Below are positions 7,881 through 16,523 of a DNA stretch of 64,000 nt, piece after piece. How positions within the stretch are numbered: position 1 is the stretch's first letter; every line of letters starts with the position of its first letter. This DNA is from an uncultured Cellulosilyticum sp. (GTDB taxonomy: Bacteria > Bacillota > Clostridia > Lachnospirales > Cellulosilyticaceae). The stretch spans positions 1 through 64,000 of the forward strand of contig CAKVCL010000009.1 of the NCBI GenBank assembly GCA_934725855.1, written 5' to 3'. The notes beneath the pieces were generated by a model. That model saw only the letters and a list, made by a program, of their open reading frames with translations, ran no database searches and was not told where the DNA came from. A program made the position numbers and the translations under genes.

Positions 7881-8929
7881 ATATTAACCACACCCACCAA
7901 TACTGGCACTTCCTCTCCTGACAAATATAGATTTCTAGCTAAGCCCTTGAGCTTGGTATCTTCAACATCAATAATGCCTTCTATATCTAAAAGTCTAGCT
8001 TCAATCTGGCTAATACGAACCACTATATCACTCCCTGTCCAATTAGCTCTAAGCTCTTTAAAATAATCTTCAATAACCTGATTTACTCGACTGCTTAAAT
8101 TTTCCCAACTGCTCCCCTTTAATGTGAGGTGTGTGGTTAATTGTATTTCTACTTTGTTTGCTGCTTCTACTGTTACATTATGACCTATTGGTGCGATGCC
8201 TAAGCCTTCTCCACTGTTTTGAATTGGGTCAACAAGAGTTTGAACCTGCTCAATTAGTTCTGCTGAAGGTATATTATTTCCTGTATCAAGTAGCCTTAAC
8301 TTAACAGTTCCACCGCCGTTCCATGCAGGATAAACCTTAACTTGACCAACCCCGTCAATAGCACTTACTTTCTCTTTATAATCAGCTATATTTCCTCCAA
8401 AGGCTTCCTTTTCAAAGCTGTTAAAGTATCTGCACCTTAGTGCATCATCTTGCTCCCTATTTGCACCAAATTGCACCACCTCACCTAATTGTGCTGAATT
8501 AATATGCTCAACTGCATCAATATTAATCAAATTACCATCATAATGATTCCCAATGGTGCCTTCTTGCTCACATTTAAGTAAATATACACCAGCTTGCAGC
8601 ATTTCTATGACAATGTATGTCAGTTCTTCTTTCCCCCATCTTGATCCAATGGGTACTTCATTATTAAAGTAACCTTTTCTAATGGCATGAGTCGCTTTCT
8701 TGCGATAAATACCATGTTCTGCGCATCTTCTATCAAGATATTCACCATAGGCTGTATCTGCAAATACTCTTTTCTCGAGCTCATCAATATAGAGATATGC
8801 TTCGTAAAGCTCTGCAACACATGGCGCAATTGCATCAAATAAAAAAGAGCCTTCACTAGTATCTATGCCAGTGCTGACTCGTTGTAATGCCCTATTTAAA
8901 AGGCTTTCGTATGTGATTGTATTAGACAT
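7877..8929 (-). CDS. Baseplate J-like protein (XkdT-like)
   Basis: A 350-residue baseplate wedge component of contractile tails, homologous to Mu gp47, P2 gpJ and PBSX XkdT. The start (TYESLLNRALQRVSTGIDTS) and the following DAIAPCVAELYEAYLYIDEL are typical. GEYLDRRCAEHGIYRKKAT is the family's most conserved stretch, and the C-terminal DVEDTKLKGLARNLYL completes it. It overlaps both neighbours by a few bases (DUF2634 upstream, DUF2313 downstream). It shows that this prophage makes a myovirus-type baseplate. Confidence 0.93.
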   Translation of the reverse strand: MSNTITYESLLNRALQRVSTGIDTSEGSFLFDAIAPCVAELYEAYLYIDELEKRVFADTAYGEYLDRRCAEHGIYRKKATHAIRKGYFNNEVPIGSRWGKEELTYIVIEMLQAGVYLLKCEQEGTIGNHYDGNLINIDAVEHINSAQLGEVVQFGANREQDDALRCRYFNSFEKEAFGGNIADYKEKVSAIDGVGQVKVYPAWNGGGTVKLRLLDTGNNIPSAELIEQVQTLVDPIQNSGEGLGIAPIGHNVTVEAANKVEIQLTTHLTLKGSSWENLSSRVNQVIEDYFKELRANWTGSDIVVRISQIEARLLDIEGIIDVEDTKLKGLARNLYLSGEEVPVLVGVVNI

Positions 8930-9317
8930 TAATTGTTACCTCTCCAAATGTTGTATCTGCAGTAAATGTAATGTGTAGGGTGTCATTTATGAGGTTGATT
9001 TCAAAGTTATGGCATCTTGTAATTTTTGGGTTAATCATCAAGCATTCTGTCACCTTTCTTTCTACCTCACTTTTGATATAGTCTACTTCATAGCCTTGAC
9101 CAATAATCTCATCCAAATCTTGTCCATAATCCCAAGTGTAAATAGGATGAATATATCTTTTAGTTAATAGTTCCTTATAGATCCACATCTTAAGTGCTGC
9201 TTTACCCTCTAAAATTCTACCTGTTAAATGACCAGTATTAAAATCAAACTCATATTCTTTGTAAATGCCATTATTTTTACTTTCTTCTTGCTCAGACATA
9301 AAAGGAAATAGACTCAT
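8922..9317 (-). CDS. Baseplate protein DUF2634 (XkdS-like)
   Basis: A 131-residue baseplate protein related to Mu gp46, P2 gpW and T4 gp25 lysozyme-like wedge proteins. The recognisable block is KEYEFDFNTGHL, then LKMWIYKELLT and YTWDYGQDLDEIIGQ. Its ATG overlaps the stop of the upstream DUF2577 gene in an ATGA arrangement, and its end overlaps the baseplate J gene by 8 bases. It is expected to sit at the sheath-baseplate junction. Confidence 0.88.
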   Translation of the reverse strand: MSLFPFMSEQEESKNNGIYKEYEFDFNTGHLTGRILEGKAALKMWIYKELLTKRYIHPIYTWDYGQDLDEIIGQGYEVDYIKSEVERKVTECLMINPKITRCHNFEINLINDTLHITFTADTTFGEVTINV

Positions 9318-9565
9318 AGATTTATCACCTTACAAAGCACAATATATTTTTGCTTATTACTTGTAGGTATCATTACCAATATATCTCCCTTATTGAAGCA
9401 CTTTATATTTTCATTTACCATTAAATCCTCTCTATCTAAAAAAAGCTCACCAATGCTGATGGATAAAGGATTAGTACCTTTGACTTTTCCCATTACTACA
9501 ACTGATGAACTAGTATTATTTTGTTGTTTTAATATGTTTAAAATTCCATTGTATGGATTGTTAAT
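9314..9565 (-). CDS. Baseplate protein DUF2577 (XkdR-like) with ATT as the only plausible start
   Basis: An 83-codon frame reading NNPYNGILNILKQQ near its start and GKVKGTNPLSISIGELFLD, FNKGDILVMIPTSNKQKYIV later. This is the DUF2577/XkdR family pattern, and it lies exactly where that gene belongs, ahead of XkdS. It opens right after the TAA of the preceding gene and has no ATG, GTG or TTG at the family's usual N-terminus; the first codon is ATT, preceded at normal distance by GAGGTG. An internal ATG at codon 25 lacks a ribosome binding site and would lose conserved residues. Its stop overlaps the next start (ATGA). Confidence 0.75.
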   Translation of the reverse strand: MNNPYNGILNILKQQNNTSSSVVVMGKVKGTNPLSISIGELFLDREDLMVNENIKCFNKGDILVMIPTSNKQKYIVLCKVINL

Positions 9566-10096
9566 TTACATCACCTCTTTATAATACCCTTTACCACCTA
9601 TTCCAATCGTTGCCCAATGAAATGCTTTTTGCTTTTCTACCTCTAAATCCTCATTATCCTGAATATCAATTCCCTGTTCTATCATTTCATCCATCATTTC
9701 TTTTATTTCTGGCGGCGTATTTTGCCTAAAAATCCCTACACTAATATTTAAAAAGGAATATGCGTATCCCTTTCCTAATTCATCATCTATCTCGCCATTA
9801 TTATTTTTCTTAAGAATATCATATAAATTGTCTGCATCAGTTTCAAATGCTTTTATGCCATATATAACTGGTTGCAACTTACCATTTATCCCTGCTAAAA
9901 ATTCTATAAACTCAACACAATTGTTTTCATCAAAATCAATTCTTAGCTCACTATTAAAATAGTAATATGATTTTTCGAAAATACTTTCTGGTTCACCTAA
10001 TATACTTTTTACTTGACCAGATGAATCCAATATATTAATTACATTATTCCCCCACTTTACCCCTATTAAGGGCATTATTTCAATAATACTACACAT
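9566..10096 (-). CDS. Inserted hypothetical protein in the baseplate operon, immunity-protein-like
   Basis: A 176-residue soluble, acidic protein that interrupts the normal XkdQ-XkdR gene order. It has a phage-atypical composition: aromatic and acidic motifs such as SYYYFNSELRIDFDENNCVE, then LGKGYAYSFLNISVGIFR and FHWATIGIGGKGYY. These remind me of immunity proteins from polymorphic-toxin loci and of small uncharacterised Firmicute proteins, but I cannot name a family with confidence. A 99-base gap separates it from XkdQ, while its stop abuts the DUF2577 frame. It is likely a moron (cargo gene) acquired by the phage. Confidence 0.6.
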   Translation of the reverse strand: MCSIIEIMPLIGVKWGNNVINILDSSGQVKSILGEPESIFEKSYYYFNSELRIDFDENNCVEFIEFLAGINGKLQPVIYGIKAFETDADNLYDILKKNNNGEIDDELGKGYAYSFLNISVGIFRQNTPPEIKEMMDEMIEQGIDIQDNEDLEVEKQKAFHWATIGIGGKGYYKEVM

Positions 10097-10195
10097 ATAC
10101 TCACCCCACGAAACTTATTTATTATTTAGTGCAATACTATAAATAATTATCTCATAATGATATCCGATAATCCATCAATTTATACAGTAATATAC

Positions 10196-11137
10196 TCAAT
10201 ATAAGATTAACTGTAAAAATGTCTTGTATTGTCCACTTGACCATTCATGCTCATCTGTCTCAATACAAAAAGAACCCACTAACTTATTTAATGAGCCCTC
10301 AATCTTAATTTTCTTTCCACTTATACAACTTGTGTCTCCTCTAACTGTAACACTTATTTCCTGTAATATACCTTGCAACATACTTTGTGCAACTGCATTT
10401 GCCTGCTTATTTCCTTCCTTAATATAAATTTCTTGAAATGTACCTAATAACCCTATCAATTCATCATCTTGAACAACACTCAAATACTGATCATTCTCAT
10501 CATAAATCTTAACCTTATTGACCACACCCTCAGCATTCTCAGAGTATGAGCTTTCGATTATATTTGTATCTGCTTGCAAAGTGTAGTCAACAACTTCATT
10601 ACCCACTTGATTTACACATAGCTTACCTTGCTTCATAGTAATTAAGTACTTTTTCCCATTCTGACTGCCTGCCGCTTCATAAACCGCTTTGATAATCTCA
10701 TACATATTCATATTGCTACACAACATCTTCTGGGGTATGCCTGTGCTAGCCAAATTTCCTACACTTATTCCTAAATCATTGCACACCGTTCTTGTAATGG
10801 CTTCAGCTGTCTTATTTTTGAAGTTATATGTGCCTTTGCTCTTACTCAATCTAATAGCATCATCATAACAGGTTACTTGAATTGTTCCTTGCTCTCCAAA
10901 TCGTTCGTTATAGAAAACTCTACCTCTAAACAATTCCTCACCCGTATCATCATACAAAAACATTTCATCACCAATATTAGGATAAATCCTTGGCTCATAG
11001 TAATCATGTAAAGGGTAAAGAAAATCTACTTCCAAAACCCTTGCAATTTGTGACATACTGCCACTCCATTTGATTGCACTTGTCATATTGGTAACTTCAA
11101 TAGCACCTTTTTTATTCTTCAATACTACCTTTGGCAC
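10196..11137 (-). CDS. Tail hub protein, XkdQ-like (gp27/gpD type)
   Basis: A 313-residue tail hub component equivalent to PBSX XkdQ and functionally to P2 gpD or T4 gp27. Visible family features: an N-terminal strand-rich part (VTNMTSAIKWSGSMSQIARV), the core DEMFLYDDTGEELFRGRVF, then NFKNKTAEAITRTVCNDLGI and ITMKQGKLCVNQVG. It forms the ring joining the tail tube to the baseplate. It overlaps the LysM gene by one base. Size matches XkdQ. Confidence 0.88.
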   Translation of the reverse strand: MPKVVLKNKKGAIEVTNMTSAIKWSGSMSQIARVLEVDFLYPLHDYYEPRIYPNIGDEMFLYDDTGEELFRGRVFYNERFGEQGTIQVTCYDDAIRLSKSKGTYNFKNKTAEAITRTVCNDLGISVGNLASTGIPQKMLCSNMNMYEIIKAVYEAAGSQNGKKYLITMKQGKLCVNQVGNEVVDYTLQADTNIIESSYSENAEGVVNKVKIYDENDQYLSVVQDDELIGLLGTFQEIYIKEGNKQANAVAQSMLQGILQEISVTVRGDTSCISGKKIKIEGSLNKLVGSFCIETDEHEWSSGQYKTFLQLILY

Positions 11138-11769
11138 TAAATCACCAACCTTTGTCCAACTGATAATTTATCAGGATTTATAATGCCATTTTTCTGTGCA
11201 ATAGCTTTGTAATTACTTCCCTCACCAGTTAATTTCTTTGCAATGAGCCATAAAGTATCGCCTTGCTTGACCACATACGAGTCAGGCGGAGATTTGACTT
11301 CTCTAGTAGTGGTTGGTGTGGTTAAAGTAGTTCCATTTTTTGTTGTGGTTGTTTTTACTGTAGGAGTTGATATAAACTTGTATTCTTTAAGCTCTAAAGT
11401 AAAATAAACATCACCTGTTCCATCTACTTCTGAATAAGTAAGACTTTCAATCGCCATTGCATAATTGATTAGTGTTCCTGTTACAATGACTCTAATTGGT
11501 TTTCCTGAGTTCTTCCACTTAAGGAGTTGTTTGATATATTCATAGGGCTTTAGAAAACCATTGTATAAACAAAAGTTATATTGCTGATTAGGAAAGAAAC
11601 TTTCAATAGTCATGCCAATTAAACCAGTTTTCCCAATAAGATTGATTTCACCTAAATTTGTTATATTCACTGTTGTATTTTGATGAGGAATACTCACCTC
11701 AAAAGAAGAAGGAATGACCGGAAGTCTTATCCTCTCCTCATTGTTGTTAAATGATAAATAATAATCCAA
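11137..11769 (-). CDS. LysM-domain tail protein, XkdP-like
   Basis: A 210-residue protein. The first ~140 residues (IRLPVIPSSFEVSIPHQNTT, then FFPNQQYNFCLYN, and GDVYFTLELKEYKF) match the XkdP/gp53-like baseplate family. A threonine-rich linker follows. Residues ~165-210 form a LysM domain (YVVKQGDTLWLIAKKLTGEG and INPDKLSVGQRLVI) that binds peptidoglycan. It fits the tail tip, where wall binding would help during injection. It sits between the tape measure and XkdQ genes as in PBSX. Confidence 0.9.
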   Translation of the reverse strand: MDYYLSFNNNEERIRLPVIPSSFEVSIPHQNTTVNITNLGEINLIGKTGLIGMTIESFFPNQQYNFCLYNGFLKPYEYIKQLLKWKNSGKPIRVIVTGTLINYAMAIESLTYSEVDGTGDVYFTLELKEYKFISTPTVKTTTTKNGTTLTTPTTTREVKSPPDSYVVKQGDTLWLIAKKLTGEGSNYKAIAQKNGIINPDKLSVGQRLVI

Positions 11770-11779
11770 TCATGCCTCC

Positions 11780-12409
11780 TTATGCCATGTTAAATGCTTG
11801 TTTCTTAAGTTTGTTATAAAGAGCATTAGCTATTTCATCTATATCACTTTGCTTTCTTACTGTCATATTTGAAATATTAATAGTCACTCCATTTGTACCT
11901 TGCTTAGCTCCATCATTAAAAGCCTTTTTAATACTTTCATCATGAGGGTAAACTCTTGCACCTCTTGGCAAATCTACAATCTCAGCTCCTCTATCATGAA
12001 TCATCGCTGTTCCACCTTGCCAGTTGTCTGTGCCTTTATAGAGCATTGGTATTTGGGGAATATTTAGCCCTATTTGTTTACCACCTAGCCAATCGGGCAT
12101 CTTAAATGAGCCTAACTTATTGATTCCTCTAATGGCACCATTAATAAAACCAATCACACCATTCATGACACTTTTAGCAATTCCCTTGATTCCTTCAAAG
12201 AGTCCTGAAAAGATATTAACCACACCCTCCCAAGCTCTTCGCCAGTTTCCAGTAAACACACCCACAATGAAGTCAATGAGTCCTTCAAGAACTTTAGCCA
12301 CACCATTAATGATGTTTCCTACCCCAGTCAGTACCCCTTGAAAAGCTCCTATCCACGCTAAGCAAGCTATCTTAATGTATTCAATAATAAACTGAATAAG
12401 TGGCTGCAT
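11780..12409 (-). CDS. Tape measure protein, C-terminal part after an in-frame stop
   Basis: This 209-residue frame continues the tape measure gene in the same reading frame after a TAA at 12446-12448. Hydrophobic repeats (WIGAFQGVLTGVGNIINGVA, KVLEGLIDFIVGVFTGNWRR) are typical of the membrane-spanning segment. The C-terminus (MIHDRGAEIVDLPRGARVYP, then VTINISNMTVRKQSDIDEIA) is the conserved tail end of PBSX/TP901-type tape measures. The ATG at 12409 has no obvious ribosome binding site, so the part is probably not translated on its own unless the stop is read through. Confidence 0.7.
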   Translation of the reverse strand: MQPLIQFIIEYIKIACLAWIGAFQGVLTGVGNIINGVAKVLEGLIDFIVGVFTGNWRRAWEGVVNIFSGLFEGIKGIAKSVMNGVIGFINGAIRGINKLGSFKMPDWLGGKQIGLNIPQIPMLYKGTDNWQGGTAMIHDRGAEIVDLPRGARVYPHDESIKKAFNDGAKQGTNGVTINISNMTVRKQSDIDEIANALYNKLKKQAFNMA

Positions 12410-12445
12410 CTGATTCCACTTGTCTTGAGTCCATGAAACAATGCC

Positions 12446-13969
12446 TTAAATTGCTAAGCAAATCGCTTCTTTAACTTTGCCAAACAGTACACCCAATGCC
12501 TCAAAATCTACACCACAGTCCACTGCTAACTGCTTAAGTTTATCAAAACAATTAATAAAAAATGTCTTTAGTGACTCCCAATACTTAATAACTAACACTG
12601 CTACCAATGCAATAGCTGTCATAATAAGCACAATTTTATTGGCAGGTGAAAAAATGACTTTCATAACCGAACCAACACTTTTTACTTGCTGACCAAACTT
12701 TCCAAAGCTCACCATTGCTCTTCCTACGCCTTTTACAAGTTTTCCATACGCTAAAATAAGTGGCGGAATACAAGCTACCACAGCTCCTATCTTCACCACT
12801 TGGCCTTTTTGAGTATCTGACATATTATTGAAGGTTGTTACTACATTTTGTACTACACTTGTTAATCTCCTTGCATATGGTGTTAAACGTTCTCCAATAG
12901 CAAGTGCTAAGGATTCTATACCACTTTTTAAGATAGTTATCTGTCCACCTAGATTATCAAGCATGACTTCTGACATTTCTTGTGCTGAGCCTGTTGAGTT
13001 ATCAATAGAGCTAGCTAAATCATTAAACGCATCATCTGAGGCATTCATAATAGCAAGTAATCCTGCCATTCCTGTCTTTCCTACAAGCATTTCTGCTGTT
13101 GAAGACTTCTCTGCTTCTGTTAGTCCTTTAAAAGCTTTTCTTAATGACACTAACGTTTCTCTAAAAGGTTTCATTGTGCCATCTGCATTGGCTGTTTGAA
13201 TGGTATAAGTACCTAGGTTTTTACCTGTTACTTCAATCGTTCCACTTAGCTCCGTCATCATTTTTCTAAGTGCTGTACCTGCATTAGAAGCTTTAACGCC
13301 TGAATTTGCCATAAGTCCAATTGCAAGTGCAGTATCTTCTATTGAATAATTAAATGCACCTGCTACCGAACCTGCATAGGTAAAGGCTTCACCCATCATT
13401 TCAATCGTTGTATTGGCATTTGTGGCTGTACTGGCTAATACATCTGCAAAGCGTGCTGACTCACTCGCTTGCATTCCAAAGGCACTTAATCCATCAGTAA
13501 TGATATCGCATACTGCTGCTAAATCTTCTCCTGTTGCACTAGCTGCTGAAAGAATACCTGCTGTCCCTTCTAGCATCTCATTAGCATCCCATCCTGCAAG
13601 TGCCATATATTGCATAGCTTCACTTACTTGTGAGGCACTCCATGCAGTTGAAGCGCCTAATTTTTGAGCTTTGTTCTTAAGTGCTATTAGCTCATCACCA
13701 GTTGAACCCGATAAGGCTTGTACCTTAGACATAGAGCTATCAAAGTCCATTGTTGCCTTTAGACTTGCTGAGCCTACTGCTAGGATAGGTGTGGTTATCC
13801 CTACTGTAAGGGCAGTCCCAACACCTTCTATTTGTTTACCTATCTTTTGAACATCTTTTCCTACTCTTTGAGCTTGCCTTGAATACTGTGTTAGTGCTTT
13901 TTGTGCGCTTGTTAAAGTAGGTGTGAAGTTATCCGTTAATCTTAATACTGCATCAATAATCTTTGCTAT
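12446..13969 (-). CDS. Tape measure protein, N-terminal part (interrupted gene)
   Basis: The tape measure sets tail length and is packed in the tail tube. Residues from ~75 on (FDSSMSKVQALSGSTGDELI to WDANEMLEGTAGILSAASAT) are the TP901 core domain, followed by membrane helices. The frame is open up to 13969, 73 codons before the first ATG, and the added N-terminus (LRLTDNFTPTLTSAQKALTQ) is normal for the family. No ATG, GTG or TTG is available there; ATA at 13967-13969 overlaps the upstream stop. At 12446-12448 TAA ends the frame 221 codons early. Without it the product would be ~729 residues. Confidence 0.75.
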   Translation of the reverse strand: MAKIIDAVLRLTDNFTPTLTSAQKALTQYSRQAQRVGKDVQKIGKQIEGVGTALTVGITTPILAVGSASLKATMDFDSSMSKVQALSGSTGDELIALKNKAQKLGASTAWSASQVSEAMQYMALAGWDANEMLEGTAGILSAASATGEDLAAVCDIITDGLSAFGMQASESARFADVLASTATNANTTIEMMGEAFTYAGSVAGAFNYSIEDTALAIGLMANSGVKASNAGTALRKMMTELSGTIEVTGKNLGTYTIQTANADGTMKPFRETLVSLRKAFKGLTEAEKSSTAEMLVGKTGMAGLLAIMNASDDAFNDLASSIDNSTGSAQEMSEVMLDNLGGQITILKSGIESLALAIGERLTPYARRLTSVVQNVVTTFNNMSDTQKGQVVKIGAVVACIPPLILAYGKLVKGVGRAMVSFGKFGQQVKSVGSVMKVIFSPANKIVLIMTAIALVAVLVIKYWESLKTFFINCFDKLKQLAVDCGVDFEALGVLFGKVKEAICLAI

Positions 13970-14148
13970 GAGGTATCACCCCCATAAAGCTGCCTTATTT
14001 CTTCTTGTCGTTCTTCAATTTCTCTTTTAATGAAACATCCTAATATTTTCTTCTCGCCTATTGGAAGCCAATAAAACTCCGAAGGCTTCATATTTTTATA
14101 TTTAAACAGTAAATACATGACTTGCATCTCATAGTCAGTATCTATTGC
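13966..14148 (-). CDS. Tail assembly chaperone extension reached by -1 frameshift
   Basis: Sixty codons in the -1 frame relative to the preceding chaperone gene, entered at the slippery heptamer A AAA AAG (14148-14154). That heptamer lies two codons before the zero-frame stop. The product adds ...YEMQVMYLLFKYKNMKPSEF and YWLPIGEKKILGCFIKREIE to the chaperone. This gpG/gpGT-like arrangement between the tube and tape measure genes is conserved in tailed phages. The extension ends where the tape measure frame opens. An independent start at the internal ATG is possible but lacks a clear ribosome binding site. Confidence 0.8.
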   Translation of the reverse strand, partial: AIDTDYEMQVMYLLFKYKNMKPSEFYWLPIGEKKILGCFIKREIEERQEEIRQLYGGDTS

Positions 14149-14558
14149 TTTTTTACTTCTTCCTCATCATCTACTTTGTCATACCCTGATAGCTCAGTAA
14201 TGACATTTGATAATTCCGCAATCTCACCTGCTAGAAATAACTTTTTCACTAACTCTTTAGGTGTTACACAACCAAAATAGGCTAAAAGTCTTTCATCTTT
14301 TAAACTAGGTTCAACCACACCCTCAATAACTGTAAGTACTTGCATCTCGTAAAGATTAATGTTTCTGAGGCCACCCTTTTTATTAAGGTCAATAGCCGAC
14401 CTTTGAATATCTGCATATCGCTCTCCATCGATTGCTTTACATTTTACTTTGAATGTTTCACCTAACACACCTGAGAGTCTTGGCATTTCTACCTCTTTAG
14501 TAGGCATCTCCATTAACCTTGCTTTATCCATTTGTAATAACTTATCAATTAAACTCAT
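14142..14558 (-). CDS. Tail assembly chaperone, XkdN-like
   Basis: A 138-residue protein between the tube and tape measure genes, the XkdN/gpG position. The start SLIDKLLQMDKARLMEMPTK and the middle FKVKCKAIDGERYADIQRSA fit XkdN. Residues ~90-125 (LLAYFGCVTPKELVKKLFLA) are helical. The gene ends in an acidic stretch and the slippery A AAA AAG, so part of the product should carry the 60-residue extension. It is required to coat the tape measure during tail assembly and is not in the virion. Confidence 0.88.
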   Translation of the reverse strand: MSLIDKLLQMDKARLMEMPTKEVEMPRLSGVLGETFKVKCKAIDGERYADIQRSAIDLNKKGGLRNINLYEMQVLTVIEGVVEPSLKDERLLAYFGCVTPKELVKKLFLAGEIAELSNVITELSGYDKVDDEEEVKKQ

Positions 14559-14576
14559 GTTCTCTCCTTGTTGTCC

Positions 14577-15005
14577 TTAAATTGTATCTAATAAATCCCA
14601 ATCGCTAAATGTGAAGCTTACTTGTTCTTCACCAAGTGTTTTAGCTGCCCAATTTGCCAAGGTAAGTTCATCAAAGACTGCAACTTTAATGACTACTCTC
14701 TCAGCTCCATTTGAGTCTGGGTCATCTAGTTTTGAAATAATTGTGCAAACGGTTTGTTTACCTGCTTTCATATCGTCACTAAGCTTTTTGATAAAGTATG
14801 ATGATACTTTGTTTAATGTAATTTGACCAGTACACGAAAAGCCTGTAATCTTTTGTGCTTTGGCTAATCTTCTCGTCATATTTACATCTGCTTTTTCAAG
14901 TATCACCTTTGCTTCAAAGGCTGTTACTTCTGCCATGTAGGTGGCATCAATCCATAATTCACCCCATGTACCATTTAATACTTGATGTGCTGAAAATTTC
15001 TCCAC
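14577..15005 (-). CDS. Tail tube protein, XkdM-like
   Basis: A 142-residue tube subunit of the contractile tail. The reading VLNGTWGELWIDATYMAEVT and the later EEQVSFTFSDWDLLDTI are characteristic of XkdM-type tube proteins (phage tail tube protein 2 family). It starts at GTG with GGAGG 4-5 bases ahead. It follows the sheath gene by 8 bases, the universal sheath-tube order of myoviruses. Polymerised rings form the channel for DNA. Confidence 0.92.
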   Translation of the reverse strand: MEKFSAHQVLNGTWGELWIDATYMAEVTAFEAKVILEKADVNMTRRLAKAQKITGFSCTGQITLNKVSSYFIKKLSDDMKAGKQTVCTIISKLDDPDSNGAERVVIKVAVFDELTLANWAAKTLGEEQVSFTFSDWDLLDTI

Positions 15006-15013
15006 GTGTCCTC

Positions 15014-16084
15014 CTAAATTGCAATATCTAAGGTAATATCTTCGATAGCATCTAAAATCTTAATATTTGACGCTAAGAACACCTTATCTTCTGTGTTATA
15101 TTCTTTTAATTCTTGTTCATTCAAACTCTCTACATCAACGCCTATTGATTTTAAATAAGCCGTTTGACTTTCTACATCAATATAAACTTTATTGTCATAG
15201 CTATTATCTAAAATACCATCTAACACCAATTGATCTAAATAGGCTTGAATGGCCGTTACTAACAAGCACTTATTATCATAGCTATTAGCATACTTACCTA
15301 AATAGCTATCCTCTGCTGTTTTCTTAATATCATCATGAATCATATGCATTGCATCAACAATCTTGATTTTCTTAAAGGATTCGCCTTTATCTTGTGTAGT
15401 AGTGACAAAGCTATTAACAGCTCTTGCAACCTTAACCTTTTCTCCATCATGATATAAAATCAGCTCACCATTATTAATGGCTGCATCCATTTCTGTCTTA
15501 TTGATCCTATCAAAGTCCACTACTTCGTTTAGTGGTGCAAATGTCGCTGAAATCTTCATAGGCGTTCCTGCAAGAAGTCCTGCAATACGTGAGCAATATT
15601 GTGCTGTTGTATAGGAACTTTCGTTAGTAACAATATTGTCACTTGTAAAGTTAATAATTGACTCATGCTCTCCTTTGCAATTTGGAAGTACTGCTTTTGC
15701 CTTTTTGTCTAAAGTATCATTAAGTGATTTAATCCAACTTGCAACATTTGAAACCTCTTGCTCTTTCACTTCTGGAATAGCTAAATAATCCCATTTAAGT
15801 GACTCAAGATACTCCATCACTTCACTATAGTTTTCATCTTCTTCTGGCATAATCACTGCTATTACTTTCTTAGGTGCTGTTTGATAACCTAATAAAGCAA
15901 GTTCAATTTGTTCTTTATTGAAGTCTTTTAGCTCTTCATGAATATCAGATACATTTAATATCTCATGATGTTCAATTTCTTCCACATCATCTTTTAATAC
16001 TAATGCTACAATGCCACGTTCTCCTCTTTTAATTGCTGAGGATGCTGTTTCTTTAAAATTAATAATTACCGAAGGTAATCCCAT
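15014..16084 (-). CDS. Contractile tail sheath protein, XkdK-like
   Basis: A 356-residue sheath subunit. The N-terminus (GLPSVIINFKETASSAIKRG) and the C-terminal domain (AYLDQLVLDGILDNSYDNKV, then VFLASNIKILDAIEDITLDI) match the tail sheath family, where the C-terminus forms the conserved core that contracts. The middle, about 60-200, is the protruding domain. Length is near that of other Firmicute defective-phage and diffocin-like sheaths. Its presence defines the phage as a myovirus. Confidence 0.93.
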   Translation of the reverse strand: MGLPSVIINFKETASSAIKRGERGIVALVLKDDVEEIEHHEILNVSDIHEELKDFNKEQIELALLGYQTAPKKVIAVIMPEEDENYSEVMEYLESLKWDYLAIPEVKEQEVSNVASWIKSLNDTLDKKAKAVLPNCKGEHESIINFTSDNIVTNESSYTTAQYCSRIAGLLAGTPMKISATFAPLNEVVDFDRINKTEMDAAINNGELILYHDGEKVKVARAVNSFVTTTQDKGESFKKIKIVDAMHMIHDDIKKTAEDSYLGKYANSYDNKCLLVTAIQAYLDQLVLDGILDNSYDNKVYIDVESQTAYLKSIGVDVESLNEQELKEYNTEDKVFLASNIKILDAIEDITLDIAI

Positions 16085-16097
16085 GCGTTCATCCTTT

Positions 16098-16523
16098 CTA
16101 CTTGTAAATAATCTCTTTTGCTATTTCACCACTTGGCTCATTATTAGCGAACTCAAAATAATTAATATCAAATGTGATTTGATAAATATCACCATCCTCT
16201 CCTACCCTTTCAGTGGTCATTTCTTGGATAGTAAATCTTCTATTATCCACACACAATACCTGTCCTATCGCTACTTTAAGCTGTTGCATCACTTGATAAT
16301 TCTTTAGACTTTCAGTTGTGTCTGAGAAATAGCTGATTGTAATTAGTAGCTGCTCCTCTTTAATTGCTTTGGTGTGGTTAATACTATTTACTGGCATAAT
16401 ACCAATAAAAAAAGAAGGCTTTTTATAACCTTCTCGCACTTCATCCCCATATACAATTGCATTTGGAAATGCTTCTTTAATAATCACTGTTACTGCCCTT
16501 GCAAGCTCTTGATATAAAACCAT
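16098..16523 (-). CDS. Tail completion / terminator protein, DUF6838-like
   Basis: A 141-residue protein in the tail terminator position, between the minor tail protein (HK97 gp10-like) and the sheath. Its alpha/beta pattern (IIKEAFPNAIVYGDEVREGY, then FFIGIMPVN, LITISYFSD and TFDINYFEF) resembles small tail terminators such as phage protein family DUF6838. These cap the tail to join it with the head. The assignment is from position and fold-like pattern more than from motif. Confidence 0.7.
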   Translation of the reverse strand: MVLYQELARAVTVIIKEAFPNAIVYGDEVREGYKKPSFFIGIMPVNSINHTKAIKEEQLLITISYFSDTTESLKNYQVMQQLKVAIGQVLCVDNRRFTIQEMTTERVGEDGDIYQITFDINYFEFANNEPSGEIAKEIIYK

